Positions 1-8,272 of a DNA stretch of 64,000 bases are shown here, in pieces. The stretch lies in NCBI RefSeq assembly GCF_004217175.1, contig NZ_SHKI01000003.1:434697-498696 (forward strand), in the 5' to 3' direction. The position numbers and the translations under genes were made by a program. Numbering within the stretch: position 1 is the stretch's first letter; each line of letters begins with the position of its first letter. Origin of the DNA: Leucobacter luti (lineage in GTDB: Bacteria > Actinomycetota > Actinomycetes > Actinomycetales > Microbacteriaceae). The notes beneath the pieces are model-generated. The model was not told the DNA's origin, did not search any database, and saw only the letters and a list, made by a program, of their open reading frames with translations.

Positions 1-588
1 GCCTCCCCGTTCGAGGCAGCGCACCCGGTCCCGCTGGCCCCCGAGGCGCGGGCCGCGCACGAGCGCGCAGCGCAACTGCTGGCGGAGCGCGGGCACCGCG
101 TCGAGGCCGCCGATTTCAGCTACGACCCGGTCTACCCGCGGGCGTTCACGCTCGCGTGGACCGCTGGGCTGTCGCTGCTCGACCTCCCGGCGGGCGCAGC
201 CGAGCGGCTCATGCCCCTCACCCGTCTGTTCCGCGAGCGTGCCATCGCGCGGCCCCGGGAAGCGCACGTGTCGGCCGCGTCCCAGCTGCGCGACTTCGCC
301 ACGGAGGCCCGGGCGCAGTGGGGCCGCTACGACATCGTGCTCACCCCGGGCCTCGCGATGCTGCCGCCCCGGATCGGCGCGTTCACGGCGCTCGACCCGG
401 ACGACGACTACCGGCTCCAGTGCGAGTGGGCGCCGTACACCTCAATGGTCAACGTGTCGGGGTTGCCCGCCATTGCGGTGCCGATCCTGGAGACGGCGGC
501 AGGCCACGCGTTCGGCGTGCAGCTGATCGGCCGTGCGGGCACCGAGGAGCGGCTGTTGCAGCTCGCGGCGCAGCTCACGGCGCGCTAG
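1..588 (+). CDS. Amidase, C-terminal part (5' end outside window)
   Basis: Reading frame 1 is open from the first base to the TAG at 586-588, giving about 195 residues of a longer protein. The piece around codon 145 (YTSMVNVSGLPAIAVP) resembles the conserved C-terminal segment of amidase-signature hydrolases, where an N-x-x-G-x-P-A-x-x-x-P stretch lines the active-site cleft, and it is followed by the usual GVQLIG strand. The Lys-Ser-Ser catalytic core lies upstream of the window, so the substrate and even activity cannot be judged. It converges on the minus-strand oxidoreductase, the two coding ends overlapping by 14 bases. Family assignment is good; whether it is a GatA-like, AtzF-like or other amidase is unknown. 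Confidence 0.75.
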   Translation, partial: ASPFEAAHPVPLAPEARAAHERAAQLLAERGHRVEAADFSYDPVYPRAFTLAWTAGLSLLDLPAGAAERLMPLTRLFRERAIARPREAHVSAASQLRDFATEARAQWGRYDIVLTPGLAMLPPRIGAFTALDPDDDYRLQCEWAPYTSMVNVSGLPAIAVPILETAAGHAFGVQLIGRAGTEERLLQLAAQLTAR

Positions 589-1666
589 CCCGCGTGACCG
601 GATCCCCCATGCGCTCTCGCGCCTCAGCCATGAGCGCGACGGTCGCGAGCGTCTGGTCAAGCGGGCGCAGCGGGGATTCGGTGAGCCCGGCGTCGAGGCA
701 GCGGGCCACCTCGAGCGCTTCCCAGAACAGCTGGGTGTGCGCGAGAGCCGCCCCCTCGGCCCGCAGCTCGGACCCGTCGTGGAAGCGCACGACCACCGGG
801 CCGGGCTGGTAGAACGGGGCCGGGAGCGAGAGCGTCGCCGCGGTGCCCGCGATGTACGCGGTCGTGGGAGTATCGGCGAGCATCGACGCGCTCACCGTCG
901 CGAGCCGGCCGCGCTCGTCGGCGAGCACGGCGGCGAACTGCCCGATCGAGCCGTGCTCCGGGTGACGCTGCCCGTGCGCGGAAACGACCCGGAGCCCCGG
1001 GAGTACCTCATTCGCGAACATGATCGTGTAGCTGCCGATGTCGTTCATCGCGCCGCCGCCCTGCACCGGATCCATCGCCCGGTGGTGGTCGACCAGTCGC
1101 TCACCGAGGTTCGCGGAGACCGCGACGACCTCGCCGAGCATGCCGCTCGCGAGCACCTGGCGCACGATCGAGTACCGCGGCAGCGCGAGCGTCCACACCG
1201 CCTCCATCGCGAAGACGCCGCGCTCGCGCGCAAGCTCGACGAGGGCGCGGGTATCTGCGGGGTGCGGGGTCATCGGCTTCTCAACGAGCACCGGCTTGCC
1301 TGCCAGAATCGCGAGCGTCGCGTGAGCGAGGTGGTCGAGGTGCCCGGTCGCGATGTAGACCACGTCGACGTCTCCGTCGGCGACGAGCTCTTCGTAGCTG
1401 CCGTGTGCGCGCGCGATGCCGTGCTCCGCCGCGAACTCAGCCGCGCGCCCGAGGCTGCGCGACCCCACGGCGACCACCGGCTGGGAGGTGCTCGCCTGGA
1501 GCGCCTCGACGAACCTGGCGGCGATCCAGCCGGTCCCAAGAATCGCCCAGCGTTTCGCGGGCACCGCACGCGGATCCGGCACGACTGGATCGGGGAGCCG
1601 CTCGGGGCGCGCGCCGCCCGGGCCGGGCCCGGCGGCCGCCGGAGTGGGCCCCGTCGCGGGGCTCAT
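575..1666 (-). CDS. Gfo/Idh/MocA oxidoreductase, dihydrodiol/xylose dehydrogenase-like
   Basis: Predicted soluble NAD(P)-dependent dehydrogenase of 363 residues acting on a secondary alcohol of a sugar or cyclitol. The Rossmann motif GTGWIA lies at about residues 44-49 and the family EKP motif at 129-131. The segment MEAVWTLALP after the nucleotide domain resembles the dimeric dihydrodiol dehydrogenase/xylose dehydrogenase branch rather than IolG. The ATG at 1666 was chosen because it overlaps the TGA of the upstream oxidoreductase (ATGA); an ATG at 1804 would add 46 Arg-rich residues unlike the family. It is the last gene of a six-gene run starting at 6775. The proline/alanine-rich first 35 residues are unusual and could mean a slightly later start. 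Substrate unknown. Confidence 0.85.
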   Translation of the reverse strand: MSPATGPTPAAAGPGPGGARPERLPDPVVPDPRAVPAKRWAILGTGWIAARFVEALQASTSQPVVAVGSRSLGRAAEFAAEHGIARAHGSYEELVADGDVDVVYIATGHLDHLAHATLAILAGKPVLVEKPMTPHPADTRALVELARERGVFAMEAVWTLALPRYSIVRQVLASGMLGEVVAVSANLGERLVDHHRAMDPVQGGGAMNDIGSYTIMFANEVLPGLRVVSAHGQRHPEHGSIGQFAAVLADERGRLATVSASMLADTPTTAYIAGTAATLSLPAPFYQPGPVVVRFHDGSELRAEGAALAHTQLFWEALEVARCLDAGLTESPLRPLDQTLATVALMAEARERMGDPVTRASAP

Positions 1667-2661
1667 CGCGCCACCGCCACGGGCACGAAGCCGCCCCCGG
1701 CCCGCATGGACGCCACGGCGGCAGCGGCGACGCGGGTGGCCTGCGCGCCGTCGGCGACGGTCGCGAGGTGCGGTGCGCGGCCGGCGCCGAGCGCCGTGAC
1801 CCACTCCTGCAGTTCGAGTCGGTACGCGTCGGCGAAGCGGGGGCGAAAGTCGCCTGGGACGCCGGTGCTCGCGGCGAGCCCGGCCACCGTCACCGTACGG
1901 TGGGGCTCAGTGATCGCGACCGTGCCGGTCTCGCACACCACCTCGCAGCGCATGTCGTAGCCCGCCCGCGAGTTCAGAAATGTCTCGACGGTCGAGAGTC
2001 CGCCGTCGGCGGTGCGCAGCAGCAGGAGGAACGGGTCGCGGAGCCCGCCGGCCGTGCCACTCGGCGCCGCCGGGGCGTGCCACGCGACCTCGGTGACGGG
2101 GGCGCCAACGAGCCAGGGAACCAGGTCGAGGTCGTGGATCGCCGAGTTGAAGATCACCGACTCGTCGGTGGCGCCGGGCCCGGAGGCCACGCCGCGACCA
2201 ATCGAGTGCACCATGAGCGGCCGCCCGTGCGCACCCGAGGCGACGATCCGGCGCTGCTCTACGTAGCCCGGGTCGAAACGCCGCATAAACCCCTGGTGCA
2301 CGAGCGGGATCCCGGCACCGACCGCCGCGCGATGCGCCGCGAGCACCCGCTCGGCCTCGTCGACCGAGTACGAGAGCGGCTTCTCGCAGAGGGTCGGCTT
2401 GCCCGCCGCAATACAGGCGAGCGTCTGCTCCGCGTGCAGCGCATCGGGCGAGGCGATGAGCACCGCGTCGACGGCGTCGTTGGCGATGAGCGCGGCCGGG
2501 TCGGTGAACGCGACCGCGCCGGGAATCGCGGCGGCCGCGGCACCGGCCCGCTCAGGATCGAGGTCCGCGACCGCGGTAACGGTGGCGCCCGAGACTTCGC
2601 GGTGCAGCACCCCCGCGTGGAAGGCGCCCATCACGCCGGTGCCGATGATGCCGATTCGCAT
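1663..2661 (-). CDS. Gfo/Idh/MocA oxidoreductase, inositol 2-dehydrogenase-like
   Basis: 332-residue dehydrogenase of the inositol dehydrogenase family. GTGVMG (about 7-12) forms the dinucleotide loop, EKP lies at 93-95, and FNSAIHDLD (about 171-179) contains the His of the catalytic Lys/Asp/His set. The usual Asp preceding the His by four is replaced by Asn-172 in my alignment by eye, so chemistry or specificity may differ from true IolG. QGFMRRFDPGY is shared with the IolG at 26712. It sits between the SDR upstream (gap of about 87 bases) and the oxidoreductase downstream (4-base overlap), so it should be co-transcribed with both. Substrate not assignable; another cyclitol or a keto-sugar is plausible. 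Confidence 0.87.
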   Translation of the reverse strand: MRIGIIGTGVMGAFHAGVLHREVSGATVTAVADLDPERAGAAAAAIPGAVAFTDPAALIANDAVDAVLIASPDALHAEQTLACIAAGKPTLCEKPLSYSVDEAERVLAAHRAAVGAGIPLVHQGFMRRFDPGYVEQRRIVASGAHGRPLMVHSIGRGVASGPGATDESVIFNSAIHDLDLVPWLVGAPVTEVAWHAPAAPSGTAGGLRDPFLLLLRTADGGLSTVETFLNSRAGYDMRCEVVCETGTVAITEPHRTVTVAGLAASTGVPGDFRPRFADAYRLELQEWVTALGAGRAPHLATVADGAQATRVAAAAVASMRAGGGFVPVAVAR

Positions 2662-2748
2662 GTGCGTTCTCTCCTCTTCATGGGTGGCGGCGCGCCCCGT
2701 GCGGGGCGGCCCGCGCGGCGGTGTGCGCCCCGCGCGAGGGGGTGCGCG

Positions 2749-3549
2749 CTACTGGTCGTAGGCGCCGGGGACGTTCTGGTCCCAGTCGATGATTGATCCG
2801 GTGACCACGCCGCTGCGATCGCTGAGCAGGAACACCACGGCGTCAGCGATCTCGTCCGGCTGCCCTAGTTTGCCCATCGGCTGCGCGGCCTCCGCGGCGG
2901 CGAGCCAGTCGTCAGCGGCCCCGTGGAACGTCTTCTGTGTTGCCGTTTCACCCGGGGTCGCGGTCCAGCCGATGTTGAGCCCGTTGATTCGGATCCGGTC
3001 GAAGCGGTGGGCGAACGCCGCGTTCTTTGTGAGGCCGGCGAGGCCGGCCTTCGAGGCGGTGTAGGGCGCAAGATATGGCTGACCGCCGTGCATCGACATG
3101 CTGATGATGTTGAGGATCGTGCCGGGCGCCCCGCGGTCGCGCATGTCAGCCACCGCGCCCTGCATCGTCATGAACGGCACAACGAGGTTGAGGGTGAGGT
3201 GCTCCTGCAGCAGTTCCCGGCTCGTATCGAGCAGGGTGCCGCGGCTCGTGGCGCCGGCGGCGTTCACGAGACTGTCGATGCGACCGAAGCGGGCCACGGT
3301 TTCGGCGACGGCGCGCTCTGCCTCGCCCGGCTCGGACAGGTCGGCGATGATCGCCGCGGCCTCGAATCCCGGCGTCGCCGCACCCGCGGCGCGGATCGCG
3401 GCGAGCGCCGCCTCCGCCTTGGCCGCGCTCCGGCCAACGATCGCCACCCCGACGGCCCCCTCTCTGGCCGCCGCCTCGGCGATCGCCAGGCCGAGGCCCT
3501 GCGTCCCGCCGGTCACGAGAAGTGTCTTCTGGTTCAGCAGTTGCTGCAT
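2749..3549 (-). CDS. Short-chain dehydrogenase/reductase (SDR)
   Basis: Classical SDR of 266 residues, a cytosolic NAD(P)-dependent alcohol or ketone oxidoreductase. The cofactor loop TGGTQGLG is at about 13-20, the NAAG motif near 96-99, and the catalytic Tyr163 and Lys167 lie in YTASK, with serines of the ISMSMHG stretch just before. A C-terminal DWDQNVPGAYD tail is typical of several sugar-acid SDRs. The ATG at 3549 starts a compact protein of normal length (about 250-270). It lies between two Gfo/Idh/MocA genes in the run read from 6775. Presumably it oxidises or reduces an intermediate made by those enzymes; the substrate cannot be read from the sequence. Confidence 0.87.
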   Translation of the reverse strand: MQQLLNQKTLLVTGGTQGLGLAIAEAAAREGAVGVAIVGRSAAKAEAALAAIRAAGAATPGFEAAAIIADLSEPGEAERAVAETVARFGRIDSLVNAAGATSRGTLLDTSRELLQEHLTLNLVVPFMTMQGAVADMRDRGAPGTILNIISMSMHGGQPYLAPYTASKAGLAGLTKNAAFAHRFDRIRINGLNIGWTATPGETATQKTFHGAADDWLAAAEAAQPMGKLGQPDEIADAVVFLLSDRSGVVTGSIIDWDQNVPGAYDQ

Positions 3550-3612
3550 TGCGGTGCTCCTTTGCGTCGGGGATGGGGTGCGGCCGCGCGTGCCCGCGGC
3601 CTGGGTCTGGGC

Positions 3613-4614
3613 CTAGGCCAGGCGGCCCGGGCGCAGCGGAAATCCGCTCTGCACGAGGATGGCGTCGATCAGCGCCATGGTGCGGCGTGAGCGCTCGAGC
3701 TCGGTGGCGGATCGCTCACCCGAGCGCAGCGCCGCGCGGATGCGACGGAGCTGGTACGCGTACGAGGATTCGGTGCCCGTGCGCTCCTCGCGCGCGACCC
3801 CGTCGGCAGTGACGAGCAGGCGATCATCCTCCTGCGGCTTCACGAAGTTGGGGGCGTACACGTCGCCGCGGTCGCCGATCACCCGGAGGCTGAAGTCCCA
3901 CTCGGGGCTCTCCATGCTCACGCTGAGCGACGCGGGCGCGGCGCCGACGCTGAGCGACGCGGTCACCGCGGCGTCCAGCCGCGGATCCGGGCCGTAGCCC
4001 ACTCCCGCTGCTGTCGCGAGCGTCACGGGCAGCCCGAGCGCGTCGCCGAGCGTGAGCAGCGCGTGGACCGCGTAGCACCCGAGGTCCATCATTGCGCCGC
4101 CGGCGAGGTCGAAGCTCCAGCGCGGGTCAGCCGCGTCGGGGGACGGCATCAGCATTGCCACGCGCACCTCGCGCAGCTCGCCGATCTCCCCCGAGCGCAC
4201 GATGTCGAGGAGCCGGGCCGTGAGCGGGTGATCGGCGTAGTGGAACGCCTCCCAGGCCCAACCCGGCGCCCGCTGGAGCTCGGCGGCGACCGCATCGAAC
4301 TCGACGAGGTTCGCCGCGAACGGCTTCTCAACGAGCACCGAGCGCCCGGCGCGCAGCGCGCGCACGGTCCACTCGGCGTGCAGCCCGTTCGGCAGACCGA
4401 TATAGAGCAGGTCGAGAGAGTCGTCGGCGATCAGCGCCTCGTAGTCGTCGCGGATCCCGTCGAAACCGTGCTCGGCCGCGTACGCGCGGGCGCGCTCCGG
4501 GTCGCGCGCCGCGACGGCCGCGCGGGTGTCTCCCGTGTCGCGGCTCGCCGCGGTGATCGCGAGCTCCGCGATCCGCGAGGCGCCGAGGAGCCCGATCCGC
4601 AGCGGGGCGCTCAC
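3613..4614 (-). CDS. Gfo/Idh/MocA oxidoreductase, dihydrodiol dehydrogenase-like
   Basis: 333-residue oxidoreductase. The nucleotide loop is GASRIA (about 11-16) and EKP is at 96-98. WEAFHYADHP following the Rossmann domain is the signature region of the dihydrodiol dehydrogenase/NADP-xylose dehydrogenase branch, so this protein and the one ending at 575 are more alike than either is to IolG. Its start overlaps the stop of the IolE-like gene upstream by 4 bases (translational coupling). Together they form an oxidoreductase plus TIM-barrel pair, a pairing repeated elsewhere in the window. Substrate unknown. Confidence 0.86.
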   Translation of the reverse strand: MSAPLRIGLLGASRIAELAITAASRDTGDTRAAVAARDPERARAYAAEHGFDGIRDDYEALIADDSLDLLYIGLPNGLHAEWTVRALRAGRSVLVEKPFAANLVEFDAVAAELQRAPGWAWEAFHYADHPLTARLLDIVRSGEIGELREVRVAMLMPSPDAADPRWSFDLAGGAMMDLGCYAVHALLTLGDALGLPVTLATAAGVGYGPDPRLDAAVTASLSVGAAPASLSVSMESPEWDFSLRVIGDRGDVYAPNFVKPQEDDRLLVTADGVAREERTGTESSYAYQLRRIRAALRSGERSATELERSRRTMALIDAILVQSGFPLRPGRLA

Positions 4615-5480
4615 GCCGAGACCGCCGCGCGGATGAAATCGATGCTGCGCCTGGCGTTCTCAAGCGCCCGCGCCGCGTCGGCCTCCGACTCGATCACCGT
4701 GTCCTGCTCGATCACGTACCAGCCGTCGTAGCCCGCGTCGCGGAGGGCCGCCACGATCTCGGGGATGCGCGCGTCCCCCTCGCCGAGCGCGCAGTACATC
4801 CCCTGCTGCACCCCGTCGCGGTAGCTGAGTTCGCCCGCTCGGACCCGGGCGGCGACCGCGAGGCTCACGTCCTTGAGGTGCGCGTGGACAATGCGGTCGG
4901 CGTGATCGGCCACGAGCTGCAGGGGATCGCCTCCGCCGAGGGTGAAGTGCCCCGCATCGAGGCAGAGACCGATCCGTGACCCGGCGATGACCCGCTCGAC
5001 GGCGGCGGGGGCCTCAACCACCGTGCCAAGGTGCGGGTGGAGCGTCGCCACCACACCCACGGCGGCCGCGGCGTCGAGCGCGCGATCGAGGTTGGCGAGC
5101 AGTGTGCCCCACTCGGCCTCGCTGAGCTCGCCCACCCCGTCGTACCCGTCGCGGCCGGTCACCGCCGAGAGCACGAGGGTGTCGGCACCGGCGGCGACGT
5201 ACGCCTCGAGCTCGCGCTCGATCGCGGGCAGCGGGTCCTGCGCCGCGTCGTGCAGCACGATGGGGAAGAAGCCGCCGACGGCCCGCAGCCCGGCGCTGGC
5301 GAGCACGCGCGCCCGCTCTGCCGGTGCGTCGGGGAGAAATCCCTCCGGCCCAAACTCGGTGGCACTGACTCCCAGCCCGGTCATCTCAGAGAGAACGCGC
5401 TCACGGTCGAGCTGCACCCCCCAGTTCGGAACCTCGATGACGCCCCAGCTGATGGGTGCGGCGGCGATTCGTGCGGTCAT
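4611..5480 (-). CDS. Sugar phosphate isomerase/epimerase, IolE-like TIM barrel
   Basis: 289-residue AP-endonuclease-2-type TIM barrel. ISWGVIEVPNWG near the N-terminus and LCLDAGHFTLGGGDP with HAHLKDV later in the chain follow the layout of inosose dehydratase IolE, which binds a divalent metal through Glu, Asp, His and Glu on the barrel top. The product is probably a dehydratase or isomerase acting on the keto-cyclitol or keto-sugar made by the adjacent dehydrogenases. The ATG at 5480 has an aaggagccacc-type ribosome site just upstream. A separate, more canonical IolE is at 27839, so this copy likely has another substrate. Confidence 0.82.
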   Translation of the reverse strand: MTARIAAAPISWGVIEVPNWGVQLDRERVLSEMTGLGVSATEFGPEGFLPDAPAERARVLASAGLRAVGGFFPIVLHDAAQDPLPAIERELEAYVAAGADTLVLSAVTGRDGYDGVGELSEAEWGTLLANLDRALDAAAAVGVVATLHPHLGTVVEAPAAVERVIAGSRIGLCLDAGHFTLGGGDPLQLVADHADRIVHAHLKDVSLAVAARVRAGELSYRDGVQQGMYCALGEGDARIPEIVAALRDAGYDGWYVIEQDTVIESEADAARALENARRSIDFIRAAVSA

Positions 5481-5551
5481 GGTGGCTCCTTCTGAGTGCT
5501 GGTGCGTCGTGGCTGAAGTGCTGGTGATCGGGGTGGGGATCCGGAGTGCGG

Positions 5552-6775
5552 CTAGTTGCGCGTCGCAGCGGTGGTGCCCGGCAGCGGGGCGCTGGGCTCC
5601 CAGCCGCGGCCGGCTGCGGAGCGCTCAGCGGCGGAGATGACCTGCGCCGCCGAGAGCGCGTCCTGGATGTTTGAGTTGCGCAGCTCGCGGCCGAGCACCG
5701 CCTGCACAAACTTCTTCGCCTCGATGACCTTGAGGTCGTCGTAGCCCATCGAGGTCCCGGCACCAGGCTGGAACCGGCCGAAGTCGCCCATTCCGGGGTG
5801 CGCCATGACCCGGGTGTAGCCGGGGTACTCGGTGTCGAGGCCGCCGGCGACGTGCAGCTCGTTGAGGCGCTCGAAGTCCCAGCGCGCCGAACCAGCCGTG
5901 CCGTAGACCTCGATCCCATAGCTCGCGCGGGGCCCCACGGCCACCCGTGATGCCTCGAGGGTGCCAACCGCGCCCGCCGCGGCCGCGCCGTCGGCGAGCC
6001 GCACGAGCATGCCGGCGTAGTCCTCGTTTTCGACGGGCTTCATCTCGCCGTCCTCGATCACCGCGAAGTGCGTTCCCGTGCCCATCGGCAGCTCCGGGCG
6101 TTCCGTGTAGACCGTGGAGGTGACCGCGTTCACCTCGGCGATGGGGCCGAGGGTGTACTGCACGAGATCGACCAGGTGGCCCATCAGGTCGCCAAGCACG
6201 CCGGACCCCGCGAGGCCGCGCACGAAGCGCCAGGAGAGCGCACCGCGCGGGTCGGCCGAGTAGTCGGCGAACATCTGGCCGCGCACGTTGGTGATGCGGC
6301 CCAGCTTGCCGTCGGCGACCAGCTCGCGCAAGTACTCAATGGCGGGAGCGTGGCGGTAGTTGAACCCGATCGATGAGACGACGCCGGCCTCGGCTGCGGC
6401 CTCAGCCACGGCGCGGGTCTCGGCCTCGCCGCGGCCGACCGGCTTCTCAATCCAGAAGTGCTTGCCGGCCTTCGCGGCGGCGATCCCGATCTCGGCGTGC
6501 AAAAAGTTCGGGGCGCAGATCGAGACGACGTCGACCTCCGGGTCGTCGAGCACCGCCTGGTAGTCGGCTGAGGCACGCTCGTACCCGAGCACGGACACCG
6601 CTTCCTCCGCGCGCGCCTGAGCCGGGTCGGCGGCGTGCACCAGCCTGGGGCGCACGCGGAGGTCCGGGTAGGCGTAGCGCAGGTTCGCGTAGGCGCGGCT
6701 GTGGAGCTGCCCCATCCAGCCGACGCTGATGAGCCCGACGCCGATCTCTACGGTGCCGTCTTCGGTGGTCTGCAT
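5552..6775 (-). CDS. Gfo/Idh/MocA oxidoreductase, first gene of LacI-controlled run
   Basis: 407-residue oxidoreductase, longer than IolG (about 335). ISVGWMGQLHSRAY (about 16-29) is the dinucleotide loop region and EKP lies at 110-112. Like the 400-residue protein at 20952 it carries long insertions in the C-terminal sheet domain, so the two form a subgroup here. The open frame continues far upstream to 8119, but that part is antisense to the MFS gene; the ATG at 6775 is the first start after the promoter and operator at 6844-6886. It leads a run of six genes down to 575, the next gene beginning 71 bases after it. Substrate unknown. Confidence 0.88.
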   Translation of the reverse strand: MQTTEDGTVEIGVGLISVGWMGQLHSRAYANLRYAYPDLRVRPRLVHAADPAQARAEEAVSVLGYERASADYQAVLDDPEVDVVSICAPNFLHAEIGIAAAKAGKHFWIEKPVGRGEAETRAVAEAAAEAGVVSSIGFNYRHAPAIEYLRELVADGKLGRITNVRGQMFADYSADPRGALSWRFVRGLAGSGVLGDLMGHLVDLVQYTLGPIAEVNAVTSTVYTERPELPMGTGTHFAVIEDGEMKPVENEDYAGMLVRLADGAAAAGAVGTLEASRVAVGPRASYGIEVYGTAGSARWDFERLNELHVAGGLDTEYPGYTRVMAHPGMGDFGRFQPGAGTSMGYDDLKVIEAKKFVQAVLGRELRNSNIQDALSAAQVISAAERSAAGRGWEPSAPLPGTTAATRN

Positions 6776-6843
6776 GCTGCTTCGCTTTCGCTCGGGGTGC
6801 CTGGCACCGTGCCACGCCGGCGATGGTCGCGCGACGCTGAATA

Positions 6844-6886
6844 TGGACCGGTCCAAAGTGTATGAACCCTGGCCCGCAACTGTCAA
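6844..6886 (-). promoter_or_regulatory. Promoter with LacI-type operator (class A), oxidoreductase run
   Basis: On the minus strand TTGACA (6881-6886), an 18-base spacer and TACACT (6857-6862) form a good sigma-70-type promoter. TGGACCGGTCCA (6844-6855), a perfect 12-base palindrome, follows the -10 box and should cover the start of transcription. The same arrangement occurs upstream of the aldehyde dehydrogenase gene at 16538-16581. The repressor encoded at 16697 is the likely ligand because its gene adjoins the second copy. Seen: sequence and spacing. Inferred: repressor identity. Confidence 0.75.
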
Positions 6887-6909
6887 CCTCGGGGCTCGAT
6901 TCTCGGCGT

Positions 6910-8172
6910 TCACGCGGCCCCCGCCCGGCCGCGCGGGCCGCCGCGCCCCCGGCCCGGGCCGCGCCACGAGCCGGGACCACGCAGCGCGATGAAGCACACG
7001 GCCCCGACCGCGACGAGCACGAGCGCGGAAGCCGGCACCGCGGCGGCACCGCTGAGCGCGAGCGCTGCGCCGCCGATGAGCGAACCGAGGAAACTCCCGA
7101 GGTTCGCTGCCCCGGAGGGCAGCGCGGCGGCGAGGCGCGGCCACCGCGGGAGCTCGCGAAGGAACAGGACCTGGGCGGCGGGGCTCCCGCCGCCCAGCAT
7201 CGCCCCAACACACGCCACGCCCAGCGCGGCGCCCACAGCCCCGAGTCCGGGCACGAGCATGAGGCCGGCCCCGAGCGCGCCGGTTGCGGCCGCCCCGATG
7301 AACGCGGCGCGCGGCCAGCGGTCCGCGCCCCAGCCGGCGGCGAGGTTGCCGGCGTTCATCCCCACACCGAACGCGAGCATCGCGAGCGGTGGCGTAAGCC
7401 AGCCACCCGCCCCCTGCGTCCACGCCGTGACCGGGGCCACGAAGGTCACGATCGCGAAGCCGCCACCCGCCACCGCGATCGCCGCGAGGGCGAGCGCGAT
7501 GAGCCGCCCGGTGAGGCTCGCTCCCCCGGGCGCAACGGTACCGGTCGGGGCCGGCGGCGGCTGGCACAGCAGCAGCGCCAGCAGTGGCACCGCAAAGAAC
7601 ACCGCGCACCCGGCGAGCGCGAGCCGCCAGTCGAGCGCGGCGCCGAGGGCCGTCAACGCCGGCACACCCAGCAGGTTCGCTGCAGCGAGTCCGCCGTGGA
7701 TGAGCGCCGAGCCGCGCCCGTAGCTGCGACCACCCAGCAGATGCGCTGCGGCGAGCGCCGCGACCCCGATGAAGCTTGCGTGGGTGAGCGCCGCAAGGAA
7801 GCGCAGCACGAGGGCGCTGCCGAGCGTGGGCGCGAGGGCGGTGGCGATCGTCCACACGAGCATGCTGCTCGCGCACGCGATCAACGTGCCCCGCTCGCTC
7901 AGGCGGCGCAGCAGCGCCGGCGTGACGACCATGCCCACCACCACGCCGAGCGCGTACGCCGAGGCGAGCCCGCCGCTCGCCGCGAGCGCCGCGTCTGGGC
8001 GCGTCGCCAACAGCCCGGGGAGGAGATCCTGCGCGATCTGCGGGAGGAGCCCCATCACGAGAAACTCGCTGACCCCGATTCCGAAGCCGCCGCAGGCGAG
8101 GGCGGCGATGAGCACCCACGGTCGCGGTGCGCGCGGGAGCCGCTGCCCGCGGTGGTGTTCCTGCTCGTGCAC
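6910..8172 (-). CDS. MFS transporter, DHA1 (AraJ/NepI-like) family
   Basis: 420-residue integral membrane protein with about 12 hydrophobic helices. GVSEFLVMGLLPQIAQDL in helix 1 is characteristic of drug:H+ antiporter-1 members of the sugar-efflux/purine-efflux group (AraJ, NepI, YdhP). The GTG at 8172 was chosen because GGGGAGAGGGG lies just upstream and the extra 87 residues of the longest frame are Arg/Ser-rich and antisense-like. It is probably an exporter, perhaps protecting the cell from accumulated catabolic intermediates. It stands alone between a terminator for the ABC operon (8228-8259) and the promoter at 6844. Substrate unknown. Confidence 0.82.
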   Translation of the reverse strand: MHEQEHHRGQRLPRAPRPWVLIAALACGGFGIGVSEFLVMGLLPQIAQDLLPGLLATRPDAALAASGGLASAYALGVVVGMVVTPALLRRLSERGTLIACASSMLVWTIATALAPTLGSALVLRFLAALTHASFIGVAALAAAHLLGGRSYGRGSALIHGGLAAANLLGVPALTALGAALDWRLALAGCAVFFAVPLLALLLCQPPPAPTGTVAPGGASLTGRLIALALAAIAVAGGGFAIVTFVAPVTAWTQGAGGWLTPPLAMLAFGVGMNAGNLAAGWGADRWPRAAFIGAAATGALGAGLMLVPGLGAVGAALGVACVGAMLGGGSPAAQVLFLRELPRWPRLAAALPSGAANLGSFLGSLIGGAALALSGAAAVPASALVLVAVGAVCFIALRGPGSWRGPGRGRGGPRGRAGAA

Positions 8173-8227
8173 TGCGGCCCCTCTCCCCGCTGACGCGGCC
8201 GATTGTGGTGGGAGCGGGACACGCAAC

Positions 8228-8259
8228 AGGGGGCGTCCCGCACTGCGGCGACGCCCCCT
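8228..8259 (-). terminator. Hairpin terminator after the ABC importer operon
   Basis: Perfect 10-base-pair stem AGGGGGCGTC (8228-8237) with GACGCCCCCT (8250-8259) and a 12-base loop, placed just downstream of the ATPase gene that ends at 8273. No clear U-tract, as is usual for high-GC actinobacteria. It separates the importer operon from the MFS gene. Confidence 0.6.
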
Positions 8260-8272
8260 CTCGCGGGTGTGC

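Noticed and set aside
533..2796. Long plus-strand frames opposite the first two oxidoreductases
   Set aside because: They translate to Arg/Pro/Ala-rich sequence without motifs, the usual mirror of high-GC minus-strand codons; the minus frames carry Rossmann and EKP motifs.
6862..8193. 443-codon plus-strand frame opposite the MFS gene
   Set aside because: Arg/Glu/His-rich low-complexity translation; the opposite strand encodes a coherent 12-helix transporter.
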